Shown here one piece after another: positions 34,990-46,406 of a stretch of DNA of 56,730 nucleotides. Made by a program: the position numbers and the translations under genes. Below the pieces are notes generated by a model. It was not told the origin of the DNA, ran no database searches, and saw nothing but the letters and a program-made list of their open reading frames with translations. Source of the DNA: Conidiobolus coronatus NRRL 28638 (lineage: Eukaryota > Entomophthoromycota > Entomophthoromycetes > Entomophthorales > Conidiobolaceae). The stretch's first letter is position 1. Each line of letters opens with the position of its first letter. The stretch is taken from positions 68,861-125,590 of the forward strand of contig KQ964457.1 of assembly GCA_001566745.1 (NCBI GenBank), given 5' to 3'.

Positions 34990-36060
34990 TTGCTTTCTAA
35001 TTTTGCAACTTTCATTCTTTGCTCTAGATTTATCCAGCTATTACTTTCAAATACAGCTGTTATATCTGCGTTTGCTACATTATCCCTGCAATGAAATAGA
35101 TTCTTATTTTTCTATTAATAAAGATTCGTAAAGAACTAAGAGTATATTATTTAGTAATATCTATTCAAAGTTACTTTAAACTAGTACTCTAAAAAATTTT
35201 GACCATTGATAAAATCTGCTTACATACTTTTGCTATAGTATTTGATTGCTTAAAGTAAGATTCTTATGCAACGAAAGTTGCTATATTTAATGAAATTTTA
35301 GTATTTGACTTTAAAAAGCGTATATAACTTTTGCCCAATATTTCCATAATCCCTTTTTGTTTATATATAAAAGCTATAGCAAAAGTAAAAAAATCAGTAA
35401 GAAGCACCAATCTGATTAAAATTGCTATTCTTGCTCAATTTATTGATAATATCATTAACTAATACTCAGGCATTTATTTTTAATAAATATAACTATATTT
35501 CTTTGCATTTAAAACTTTTAAGAATTTAATATTTGTTCATTATAAAGTATATAGTCTTTTTTATCTTTAAAAGTTTTTTGTAAAACTCATATTTTACATA
35601 CATCCACTCTTTTTATCAAATTAGTTATGTATATGAAACAATTTAAATTTTTAGTATTGTATCTTTGAGATCATTTACAACTATAGTTCTCTAGATTTGT
35701 AACATCAAATAAGATAACTGCTTTGAGTGGATTTATATATAATAATCCATCTTTCTAAAACCATTATTAAGAATTATTAAATTAATTTATTTGAGGAGGA
35801 GGGAGGAGCTAGCTTTTGATTTTATTACACAAAGCACAAAAATCAAACATTTTAATGCAAAAGGAAAAAATATCGAACGCTATTTACCCATTCTATTTAG
35901 CTACTTAATAGTAGTTCTAGCATCTAAATTTTAAAAATATAGATTATCTATCTTTCAATTTAAAAGCAGTCTTTCTGTAATGCATACTCCACTGTTATGA
36001 CATACTGTGATGCATAAAGCTTGGATAAAAAATTGAATTTGTATTAATAATGTATATAAA
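34990..36060. other. convergent intergenic region H3 / GPCR
   Basis: About 1.1 kb holding the 3' ends of two convergent genes. A purine-rich GAGGAGGAGGGAGGAG run lies near 35792-35808. No gene recognised. Confidence 0.55.
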
Positions 36061-37008
36061 TTATTTTTTATTATTAATAGGAAATATTGAGCTAAATCTA
36101 TTAGCAACAATATTTTTTAGTATTGAGCAGAAATCGTTATGGAATAGCAGAATTAATAATGGGTTAGTTACTGCTGTTAATCTAAACATTATATCGATTA
36201 TAAAATCCTCGTAGGGTCCTCTTTTAACCTTAAAAATACCTGCTAACAAATAGCTTATTAGTTGGGGTCCGGTTTGTAAAAGGAATAAACCCATAGTAAA
36301 CAACACTTGAAAACTTCCTTTTATCCTTTGATGCTTTAAAAACTTCTTTAGTTCGCTATTGCTTTGGGAGTAAATAGAGTTTTCAATTTGTATCTGCTTA
36401 ATTACCCTATACTGATGAATACTAATTAATATGTAACAGAGCATAATTATTGGATAGCCTATAAGTGCCAATATTAAGCCAATCCAAAGCGTTATTAAGC
36501 CAAATTTATTATCAGTGTCAAAATATATAAAGCAGTAGACTTTACTTGACATTATTGAGTAAGAATGGAATACAGCACACAGGACAGTAATTAAATAACC
36601 GATTAAGCTTAGGCTTAATAATATAACAATACATATCCTTATATTAAGTTTCCAGCTTTTAACATATGTTAAATATCTATAAATAGCTAGAAAAGTAACT
36701 GACAAACACATACCAGTGCTAAATCCTAAGTGTATCATAGCAGATAATTGACAGTATAGGCTATCTCGAGTTATGTGGGTATTTTCGACTAATTTGTATA
36801 TTGTATACCCTAGCATACAAGCACCAATTAGAAAATCATTGATAGCTATTATCGATATTAAAATAGCATCTGCGCCGATTTTATTTCTTTTCGATATCGA
36901 TATATATAGCACTGGGAAGTTTACTATTATAATTATGACTGAAACTATTAACTGTACCAATGTTCCAATATATTCGTTAAAGTTTGTTGATTCTATTGAT
37001 TCTGACAT
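36061..37008 (-). CDS. class A (rhodopsin-like) G-protein-coupled receptor-like protein
   Basis: Single exon of 315 residues with seven hydrophobic helices at about 14-38, 46-71, 87-113, 122-146, 169-200, 236-258 and 270-293. Class A marks: an Asp in TM2 (IIAINDFLIGA), a Cys at the top of TM3 (LYCQL, about 86) that can pair with the extracellular-loop-2 Cys (KVYCF, about 159), YRY in place of DRY at the end of TM3, and NPLLI in place of NPxxY in TM7 followed by a Phe/Cys-containing tail. Third intracellular loop is about 35 residues and basic. Ligand unknown. Neither a fungal pheromone receptor (Ste2/Ste3), a cAMP-receptor-like nor a PAQR type fits. Plasma-membrane sensor by inference. Confidence 0.82.
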   Translation of the reverse strand: MSESIESTNFNEYIGTLVQLIVSVIIIIVNFPVLYISISKRNKIGADAILISIIAINDFLIGACMLGYTIYKLVENTHITRDSLYCQLSAMIHLGFSTGMCLSVTFLAIYRYLTYVKSWKLNIRICIVILLSLSLIGYLITVLCAVFHSYSIMSSKVYCFIYFDTDNKFGLITLWIGLILALIGYPIIMLCYILISIHQYRVIKQIQIENSIYSQSNSELKKFLKHQRIKGSFQVLFTMGLFLLQTGPQLISYLLAGIFKVKRGPYEDFIIDIMFRLTAVTNPLLILLFHNDFCSILKNIVANRFSSIFPINNKK

Positions 37009-38520
37009 AATTGAATGAGTAAAAAATTAAGAGGAAGAAACTGTGCAGCTATTAGAGCTGTAAAGGGTTTAAATACTCTTAACCTATCTATAATTAAGCT
37101 TTAATATTATCTTTTCCTTTTAAAATTAGCCACTTATATACATAACTGTCACCTCAATTAAAATCTGCATGAAACGTTGAATTATACACGTTTATAAAAG
37201 GCTTTATACACTAAAGCTTAAAATTAAATTTGATTAACTCGATAAGTAGATTATGTACATGTTATTTATCACTAAATGCTAAATAAACTAAGTATGATAA
37301 ATATTTAGCATCAAATATTACAATAATACTAATATATATTATACTAAATAATGTGCTAAAAACTAGCGAATTAAATGCATGATAGTAAAAAACAATGCTA
37401 TTTTATTGTTGTAACCAAGAAATTTATTTTGATAATTTAAAAGAAAAACCATTAATGCATTATAATTACACTTAATGAATTATATTTTGTATAATATTTA
37501 CATTAAAAATATCGAAAATTGCCGTATATTTAAGGTTGTATACATATTTGATAAATGCAGCTTACATAGAATCGTGATACTGGACAAATAACAAAAATAC
37601 TAGTAATTATTAAACTATAGCTATTTTTAATCTTCAACATATTATTTATATAATTATTAATTTTTCCTCAATCAAGTATATAAATATCGGAAATAGACAA
37701 CTAAAAAATAACTTGATATTTTAGAAGTACACAAACTCTTACCGCAATTAAATATACCATATGGTTAGTTGGATAGCTTTTACAATAGCAATTAATTTTT
37801 AATTTAACTATTTTACATACATAAAATCCCCTCATTCTTATCGATTATAAGTTTTATAGAGAATACTTATTGATATACACCAGTTTAAATTTTATAAATT
37901 TATTATCACCTTATTTTTATTAGAGGTGAAATTTAATTTTTAGACAAAATTTACTAACCTTATTTTGTTTATTAGTGTTTATTAGCTTACAAAGGTTTTA
38001 TTTTAATATTGGATTGGCATTAGTAATATTATGCTCTTTTTTATTTAATAAAAATAAACTATCATAATTATGTTAACTTATTAAAGATCATTATATTAGA
38101 TTATATTTAAGTTGAATCGCAAAAGAGATATATAATTAATATATAAGTCCCAATTGCACATTCAACATCAAAACAATGAATATTCGGTTATTTTCTAAAA
38201 ATGGAAACTATAACATAACTAATATAAAAATTAGATAATTTCCAAAGAGAGATAAATCATAATTAGATAGAATAATTAACTGTGTAAACTAAACTAATTT
38301 ATTTTGCAAAGTTCTTATATTGTTAAGTTTTGGTTTTTGTATTACGTTTAATAAATTTTGGTTTAATAAAATTGATAATTGTAATAAAGATATAAAGATT
38401 CTAAAAATGAAAATGATATGCGTATATTCAGTTAGTAATATTATAAAATATAGAATATATCCGCGTTAGTATTTAAGGAAAAATTCTTTTAAAAATAGCT
38501 AATTTTTCAAAAATAGTCAA
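37009..38520. other. AT-rich intergenic region
   Basis: About 1.5 kb upstream of the GPCR and downstream of tRNA-Asp. Nothing recognised. Confidence 0.55.
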
Positions 38521-38592
38521 CTCTCCGACTGGGAATTGAACCCAGGTCACCCGCGTGACAGGCGGGTATACTCACCACTATACTATCGAAGA
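38521..38592 (-). tRNA. tRNA-Asp (GTC), copy 1
   Basis: A 72-nt intronless cloverleaf: acceptor TCTTCGA/TCGGAGA (one G-U pair) with discriminator G, anticodon loop CTGTCAC (GTC), T-arm CTGGG-TTCAATT-CCCAG. Identical to the copies at 40917-40988 and 48416-48487. Downstream on the minus strand a TATTTTTGA run can terminate RNA polymerase III. Confidence 0.97.
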
Positions 38593-38986
38593 TTAAAGTT
38601 TATTATAGAGCTGCATTCTATTATTTATATACTTAAAACTGCAGTTATATTTATATTTTGTTATTTTGTAGCCCTAGGTTTTCTATAAGTTTGATTTTAT
38701 TTTAATTTATTAGATAATTTTTTATATTTAACCTTTTATCTTTTACTCTATTACGCTAATCTTTTTAATATATTTTTTCAGGTTATTTTTTTGTTTTATA
38801 TTAGAATACTTTTTAGAATTTAATTATAATTGGTTTATTTCTTATAAAACTTGATTACTACCTAAATTAATATATCTAGTTTTTGTATGGTAAAAAATGA
38901 TGATGACTAATATTTTTATTTTATTCTATAAATATATTATTAAAAATAAGATTATATAAGTATATATATAGTACAGATTAACAATG
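38593..38986. other. spacer between tRNA-Asp copy 1 and MITE copy B
   Basis: AT-rich 394-base spacer with nothing recognised. Confidence 0.5.
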
Positions 38987-39252
38987 TGAGAGATTTTGGT
39001 TGATTTAGCAAAAACTTTTTGTATAATCTCTGCTCAAAATTTTAATTTTAATAAAAGCCTGTTATCATCATATATATTCATTAAATAAAAGAGAAAAGTT
39101 GATAGTATCATATTAGAGCGCTTTATTATAAATATTAACTAATATATGAGATTATTTAATATGCCTCAACCATGTAAAAATCAAAAATATTGCAAATTTG
39201 CCATATAAATTTTTTTAGCAAAATTTCCTCGATTAAACCAAAAACTCTCATA
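38987..39252. mobile_element. MITE-like element, copy B
   Basis: About 266 bases with the best-preserved ends: left TGAGAGATTTTGGTTGATTT, right (reverse complement) TGAGAGTTTTTGGTTTAATC. The segment ATAAAAGAGAAAAGTTGATA is shared exactly with copy C, and other internal segments with copy A. No open frame. It lies about 400 bases from one tRNA-Asp gene and just beyond the 3' end of the OB-fold-like gene. Confidence 0.65.
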
Positions 39253-39375
39253 TCCTATTTATAAAAATTATTTAATATATTTATAATTTAAAAATTGGTT
39301 TAATATAGCTTCATTAAAATATATAATTATTATTTATTATGCTACTTTATTAGTATAAATTTTATTTCCTCTCTA

Positions 39376-40304
39376 TCAATCATCACTTAAAATACAAATT
39401 ACGTCCTTATCCTCCTCATAATATATAATCTTATCGCTGCTACTGCCACCCTCGCTTACTATTTCTTCTGCAATAATTTCACTTTTAACTGCAGCTTCCG
39501 TCTCATCTTGAGTCAAGTTAAACGAAATAAGCTTCCTTGTTGATTCTTCACTGTTAATAATAGTATCGAATAATTGGGATAGTTCTTGATTATTGCTATT
39601 CTCGTTGGCGTTGTAGTCGTGATCTATTTCATTTAATAATTGTGGATAATCTTTGTGATTTAGTATTATTGAATCGCTATTAGAGTCTAGTTAAATATTG
39701 ATATCAGCTATAAAGTATGTTATTGTAAATATAAAATCTTACTATAAAAATAAATAAAAGTTAACTACTGAATAAAACAATGTTACTAAATTTACCTATT
39801 AACTATCCATTCTCTGATACTCACTTGCAATGCTTCATTAAATAAAAAACTTGAAAAGTTTTTCTCTTTATTAACTAAACTAGATCCATACTTAATACTC
39901 TCAAGCTCCAATATTGGTTCATATCGAATCAAATTAACTTGTATTAACCTTAGTTTTTTAATTTTTAATGAGTATAAACTGTTTTTAGATTTTTTGTTTA
40001 GGATTAAATCTTTATCGCTATATAAAAAATAGTTAGTTATGATACGTTGTTGTCTGTATGAGGTTTACTCATCGTTTAAGTGTTCAGAGGATATGAAGAA
40101 TTTAATTTGAGATTTGTTATCAACTAATGTACCGTATATTAATGAAATTTCAGCAATACGCTTTACCTAATAAATACGATTAATCCCATTAGCTTAATCA
40201 ACTAACTTGCTATTTACATTTTGTATTTGACCAAAAACATTCTGCTCTAGCTTGCCTGGTTTAAAATAGTTTTCAATATATTCTCGTATCCAATTTATTT
40301 TCAT
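39376..40304 (-). CDS. OB-fold-like protein, candidate TPP1/Tpz1/Est3-type telomere factor
   Basis: Four exons rebuilt by hand: 40304-40218, 40166-40069, 40017-39796 and 39676-39376, giving 235 residues. Introns are 51, 51 and 119 bases with GTAAA donors, all in phase. The N-terminus is MKINWIREYIENYF, followed by NVKRIAEISLIYGTLVDN and KSQIKFFISSEHL, then SLYSLKIKKLRLIQVNLIRY and EPILELESIKYGSS. This is the order of a TPP1/Tpz1/Est3 OB-fold: a W-I helix, strands around a short Asp-containing turn, an F-I-SSE-L element and a long strand pair. The C-terminal half is acidic and Ser/Asn-rich and ends in DVICILSDD, resembling a SUMO-interacting motif. The gene itself is well supported by phase and codon content; the telomere assignment is inference from pattern. 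Another OB-fold protein (Stn1- or Ten1-like) is possible. Confidence 0.55.
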
Positions 40305-40916
40305 ATTTTATAATATTCAAATTAAACTACTATTAATTTAAACTTTTTCTACATTCAGCTTAAGATTTTATAACCGAGCCTACGATTATTTTCTATTATG
40401 GGATTAAAATAATCAATTTTTAGTTTTAATTTTGCTTATGAGTTTAATTATAAAAATCTTAATTACATATCCTTAATTAAACATAAAATAACGGATATTC
40501 CTTCTAATTACACATATAGTCAAATATGTTAATATTTAAGCATTGTTTGCCTATAATCTAACATCTGCTTTTATCCGAGAATTAATTAAAATCAATTATT
40601 CAGCTATTTAATTTATTTGATAACTAAGATTGAGTTAGTTAATATATATTATTAATAAGTTTAAAGGATTATTTTTGATTGTTGATTGGCGTAAGTCAAA
40701 GGCTAGGAATATGTTGAATAGTTATGGAAATTGATAAAGCGTTTAAGTTAAATTGAAGAAAATATCAAATTGGTAATAATAAAATAAAAGTAAGAACCAA
40801 TGATTGTAAAAATAGATGGATGTAGAAATGTTTAAAAATTGAGATTAAATAAATGAAAAATTGTTATAAAATAGCAATACAATAAAATGTTAATAAATTT
40901 AACTAAGTAATATTAT
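40305..40916. other. spacer upstream of the OB-fold-like gene
   Basis: AT-rich 612-base region shared by the 5' sides of the OB-fold-like gene and tRNA-Asp copy 2. Nothing else seen. Confidence 0.5.
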
Positions 40917-40988
40917 TCTTCGATAGTATAGTGGTGAGTATACCCGCCTGTCACGCGGGTGACCTGGGTTCAATTCCCAGTCGGAGAG
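40917..40988 (+). tRNA. tRNA-Asp (GTC), copy 2
   Basis: Same 72 bases as copies 1 and 3, in the opposite orientation. A T6 run (AAGTTTTTTAG) 5 bases downstream is the expected terminator, and a MITE-like element starts about 20 bases downstream. Confidence 0.97.
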
Positions 40989-41007
40989 TTAAGTTTTTTA
41001 GTTAAGC

Positions 41008-41159
41008 ATATTTGAGAGATTTTGGTTAATTTGATTTAAATTTGTGTGAATTCAGTTCAAAATTTAAATAAAAGAGAAAAGTTGATACAATATATTATAT
41101 ATGTGTCATATAAAAAAATTTTTACCAAATTTCCTTGATTTATCGAGAATCTCTCATAT
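41008..41159. mobile_element. MITE-like element, copy C (internally deleted)
   Basis: About 150 bases with terminal inverted repeats: left ATATTTGAGAGATTTTGGTT, right (reverse complement) ATATGAGAGATTCTCGATAA. Shares ATAAAAGAGAAAAGTTGATA with copy B and a GAATTCAGTTCAAAATTT-type block with copy A; the middle of the longer copies is missing. It begins right after the terminator of tRNA-Asp copy 2. Confidence 0.65.
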
Positions 41160-41413
41160 TTATAATTTTATATATAATACTTTTATTAATGAGCTTATAG
41201 ATATATATTTTATAAATGTATTCAAATAGTTATTAATATTTTCATTATTATATATACGCCGGTTTGTTATTATAATATAATATACCTGTTTTTTGAATAA
41301 ATTAATAACTATTATAATTGATTATAATTCAGAAATCGGGAATCTTTCAATTGTAGAGTATGATCTATAAGAGATGAATAATTAGTAATTAGCATAGATT
41401 ATATAATTTGAAG

Positions 41414-44400
41414 TTACTTTGGTTTTTGCACTCTATAATAAGACTCTGAGAATGCGGATTGTCCCAGCATTTTAATAAATGTATCGTCGTGAGTAATTAC
41501 AACTAACTGGAAATTCTTCTTTTCTTGGCGGGATTCAATAATACTAAAAATCTGTTAGTATATTGTTTATCAAATTTGTTAGATTAGTTACGCTCTTAAG
41601 CTTTCTGCTAAAGCTGTAATATTTTCAAAGTCCAAATTTGTGGTAGGCTCATCAAGGGTTAAGAATCCGGATTGAGAGCTAAATGCGTCTGCTAAGGCCA
41701 ATCTAATGATAATAGATGCTAATACTTTTTGCCCTGCTGAGCATCTCCCTCTCATATCTAGTTCCAAATCTCCTTTAACCATCACAACCTAAAAAAAGTT
41801 AATAAACGATAAATTGAGGGTAAATTAGTATTACTCTATAATTATAAGATCTGTTGGTTGATGTTGACTCAGTTTCCAAATTTGTTTTAATTTGAATAGT
41901 ATCAATATCTATATAAAAATTAGTATAAAAAATAATAGGGTAAAGCTATTAGAGTACCTGTTCCTTGATAAGTATTATACCACAGATGTCTGATTATTAC
42001 ATTAATTTCATTAATTTTACGAGTGTGATACTTAAGAATTGATCTATAAGAAGAATTAAGTATATAATATATAAATAAAATTGATATTAATTACGCATCG
42101 AGATTTTTCAAATAAACGTCCAAATCGCTAATAATCATATCCAAACATTCAACTAATACACATTGCTCATTGCAGCTCTTTATAGTTGATTTATAATCTG
42201 TTGATAATTGATGCTTATTTCTATCTATTTCCTGAGTCAACTGTGTTAACTGACCGTTTAATGAAGCCCTCTTATCCATTATTTCGCTCAATGCATTGCT
42301 CAGGTTTATTAACTCATTCTGAGTTCTCTTAATGTCAAATTCTTTAAATTCTGTTTCTTTAGCTGAATGTTCAAGTTTTAAGCTTTCTAAATTAGCTAAA
42401 TATTCAGAATAATTTAAGTTATCTTGAAGGTTCTTTTTAACTGATTCCATTGAAGATAGTAAATTTGTTAACTCGTTTAACTTTATATTATTCGCCCTTA
42501 ATTCAGCCTCTAATTCAGAGAATCTTAAGTCAATTTGTTTAATATTTTGTAAACAAACTTCCATTGACCTGTTAATTTCATCGGCATCGAGGCTAGTTTA
42601 AATAGAGATTAATATAGTATATGGTAATAAATAAAGAATATGTTACTTATTAATATCTTCTTCAATACTTTGATAAACAGATTCATATCGATTTAGGCTT
42701 GAAATTTGATGCTGTAATCTTTTTTCACTATCATCATGATTCTTTTCTAAATCATTAAGAGTAGTCTCAATCTTTACAATATCCAAATTAATCTCATTTT
42801 GACGATAAGACTGTCTTTCCATGGTTAATTTAAGATTTTTTAACTCTTCAACTATTTCTTGCTCAGTAGTTTGTAGCTTAGATTTTTGCTTTTGTTGTAA
42901 TTCGGAGAACTCGTAATTTTGCTGCAAAAACTTTAACGAATGCTCAGTTTCAGTTATTTGGTTTGTTATTTTGGAATGCTCTTCTCTACGTGAATCAATT
43001 TGAGCTCTTAATTGAGAACTATAATTAATTAATTAATTAATAATTAGTTTAAACTATTGATTATTATTTACCATTTTTGTTGAATAGAAGAGAACTGATC
43101 TTCGCTACTTTGAGTGTTACTATTATCGCCATTATCTCTTGGTAAAGAGTCAATTTCAAGCTTAATTTGCTTTAATTTAGCTGAAATTGAGTTAATTTCT
43201 TGAATCTTCAAGTCTAATCTTTTCAACTCTGCAACCTTATCCTCAAGCTTTTCTAACTCAGTTTGAATCTATAAAAATACTTAGTTTAATATGCGAATAA
43301 TATGCCTAACTCTGTAATTTACTTCATTTGAATCCCTCTTATTTCTATCAAATTTAAATTGATTTAATTTAATTAAACTCTCTAAATCTCTAACTTCAAC
43401 CGATTGCAGCTGATTTAACTCGTTATAAAGAGGTAACAAATCCTTCATAATAGTTCTTTTACGTTCAGTTTCTGCTATTTCCTTTTCTAAGCTACCGATT
43501 GTTATGTTTAAAGTAAAGTTTTGAGATTTTACCTAGGGTAGTAATTAGTATTGCAATGAATGTTTATAAAGTAGCTTACTCTATTTAAAAAGTTATAAAA
43601 TTCGTCTGAATTATGGAATTCTCTGTCACAAAGAGGACACTCGTTATCGTCTGTAACTGAGTCATTTGAGAAATGAGTGTAAATTTCTAATTTAGACTTT
43701 AAAGTTGAAATTTCCCTAAAAATTATGTTAATAAAGCGCTATATAATACACATGTTAAATCTTACTTAATTTTAGTTTCCCAGCTATTATTAATTTGGTT
43801 ATAGTTAGTCATAAATTTATCAAATTCGCAAACTTCAAGAATTTTGGTCAAATTTTGGTCAATGAACGCCTTCTTCTTATTATAAGTATCCTTTAATGTT
43901 TGTAATTGCACTTCTGAAACTGACAATTCTTGGAAATTAACCTTATACCTACTCTTTACACTAGCTAATTTATCTTCGTGGTAGCTGTTAAAATGTTAAA
44001 TAATTATATGTAATATCAATCATTTTTAAACTACCTTAAATTTTGACTAATATCTTGCGTGATTAGCTCAATGTCAGTATTAGGTCCCCAATGCTCTTGG
44101 AATTGTGCTTCATTTTCCTTCATACTACAAATCTGTTAATATAATATAATCACACCGCAATAGACAATTACATTAAATTTAGAGAGTTATTTAATTCATC
44201 TCTCTCCTTATTTAAAATTTCTAATTTAACTTTTGACATTGTTGCTGATTGATTTTGGTTTAACAATGAAGTTAAGGAATTCATTTGAGCTTCATATTGC
44301 CCGAGTTGAACGTGTAAATTTAATTGAGAATTTTCCAACTCGAAAGCTTTTAACTTATTTTTGAATTCTATTAAATCTTCAGTCTATTATAGGATTATAG

Positions 44401-46406
44401 TTAGTATTATGATACGATATTATAGAATTATGATATTACTTTAGCATTAACTTCGCTCATAATTGATTCTAGTGATTTTGAACTATTCTCTGCTTTGCTT
44501 AATTCATTTCTAAGTTCATCAAGTTCATCCTCTTTATCGAACTAAATTATTAAGGTTACCATTAATAGTTAATATTATGATTATAAATCAATAACTCACC
44601 AATTTAACTCTAGTAGCTTCAGCTTCAACTTTAATCTTATTAATTTGATTCTTAAATTCATTTAAATCATCCGTTAATTCTCTAATTGAACTCTTATTCT
44701 TAGACTATAACAGTATAAAGTAAATATTTGCATTATTTAAATTAGATTGAATTTACCTTTTCATTATTTAAATCTTCATGATATTGGTTAAATAAGTTGC
44801 TCATAACTTGGCTAAATGGTAAAACTTTTAGTTTTTCAGAAATATCAAACTCATTAGTTAAGTTGTTTATAAATTCTTGTTTCTTATTATGCAAATTTTT
44901 CAAACTCTATATAGTTGTAATGATATTAGTATAATATTGGTATAATAAAAGCTAATTAGATTACGTCTAATTGAGATTCATATTTAACTTTTTCTGATAA
45001 CTTAGAAGTTAACTCCTCTCTAAGCTTGTTCTTTTCAAATTCAATATCCTTTTCCTTATTATTCAGTTCAATTTTCTCCAATTTATAACTATCTTCATCT
45101 TGATTATACTTATTCAACTTAGATCTAATTTCTTCTTCTGAATCTATTGTAAAAGCATTAATGAAATCATTTTAATTAATGGTATCTATTATAATTACCT
45201 GATAGTTTAGTGAAAGTTGATTCGATATTACTTATGCTAAGGTTTAATAAGTGAATTTTATTTTCAAATCCCTGAACTTCTTTCTCTAGCTCATTTGCTT
45301 CAGTTATTTTATCATTCAAATCATTGCACTTAGTGGATAGATCTTCAATTTCGCTGTCCATATCTCTAATAGTCGACTCTTTAACTTCTTGATCATTTTT
45401 CAATTCTGTTAAATGAGCTTCAATCTACAATATGTTAGAATTGCTCTATGACTCTGATATTATACTCGAATTTACTTTTTCAGCTCTTTTTACTTCATTC
45501 ATTAAGTATTCTAACTTTTGAGCTTCGTGTTTTTGTTGGATAAGCTTCTCTTTTCTAATGGCTTTTAAATTTTGCAATGCTGAAGTGTATCTAATATATT
45601 AATTAGTAAGTTTATAATATTCAATATTATTTATTATATACTTTGTAGCGTCAAAAATCTCATCAAATCTTTTCTTTATACTAGCATTGTCGCTAAATGG
45701 CCTAATAATTTTATACTGTTAAATAATAATAAGCGTATTTATGCTTATTTAATTTACCAATTAGAATCTTCTTGATGGCAGAATACTACATGCTCTAAAA
45801 TTGGTTTACTAACGCCTAATTGTAAAGGTACATCTCTATCCAAGTCTGAACACTTTGTAGAAAATGTTTCTATCTATAATTATCATTAACAACAAATTAA
45901 ACACGCCAATATATTATATAATACATTATTTAAACCTTGACCCTCAATTAAAAGAGCGGATTCAATAGTTTTAAAAGTTGCCTTTGTCTTCTTTTGGCAT
46001 ACTTCCATTGACCTCGTAGCTACTATTTTTTGATTATTTATATTTGTAAACTTTAATTGAACTTGAGCTCTAACAGTTGAGAAATCTGTTAACTATTAGA
46101 AAAAACATTAGCAATTATAAATTTTGATCTCTTTTATGAATACTTTAGGGTCGTGGACAAAAGTAGCATTTTTAGCATTTGGCGGGAATTCGCCAGTTGT
46201 AATATACTTTAAGCATTCGATAATAGTCTATAAAGAAAAATACAGTTTAATAATTTGCTCTATTCTTCTTGTTGAAAACTTACAGTTTTACCAGTTCCAT
46301 TTAAACCAACTATCATAGTGAGAGGTGTACCAAATTCCAACTGAATTTTGTCATCTGGACTAAAACTTCTTATCCCTCTAATTGATACCCTATCTATCTT
46401 AGACAT
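41414..46406 (-). CDS. RAD50: Rad50, ATPase of the Mre11 complex
   Basis: About 23 exons and 22 short introns rebuilt from the minus strand (first exons 46406-46284, 46227-46144, 46092-45936, 45869-45758 and 45701-45642), roughly 1280 residues. N-terminus: [18 protein letters not shown] and Walker A GLNGTGKT, with intron 1 immediately after it; then [28 protein letters not shown] and [12 protein letters not shown]. Long antiparallel coiled coils flank the zinc hook [11 protein letters not shown] (CPLC at 43639-43628). C-terminal lobe: [13 protein letters not shown], the ABC signature [14 protein letters not shown], Walker [13 protein letters not shown] and the H-loop [12 protein letters not shown]-end tethering and ATM/Tel1 activation in double-strand-break repair and telomere maintenance. 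One donor (GTTTAA at 45935) is non-consensus, so the exon 3/4 junction is the least sure. Confidence 0.96.

Noticed and set aside
40167-40206. A shorter GTTAGT or GTTGAT donor for intron 1 of the OB-fold-like gene
   Set aside because: GTTAGT is out of phase and meets a stop; GTTGAT gives an intron of only about 36 bases. The GTAAAT donor at 40217 is in phase and gives the usual 51 bases.
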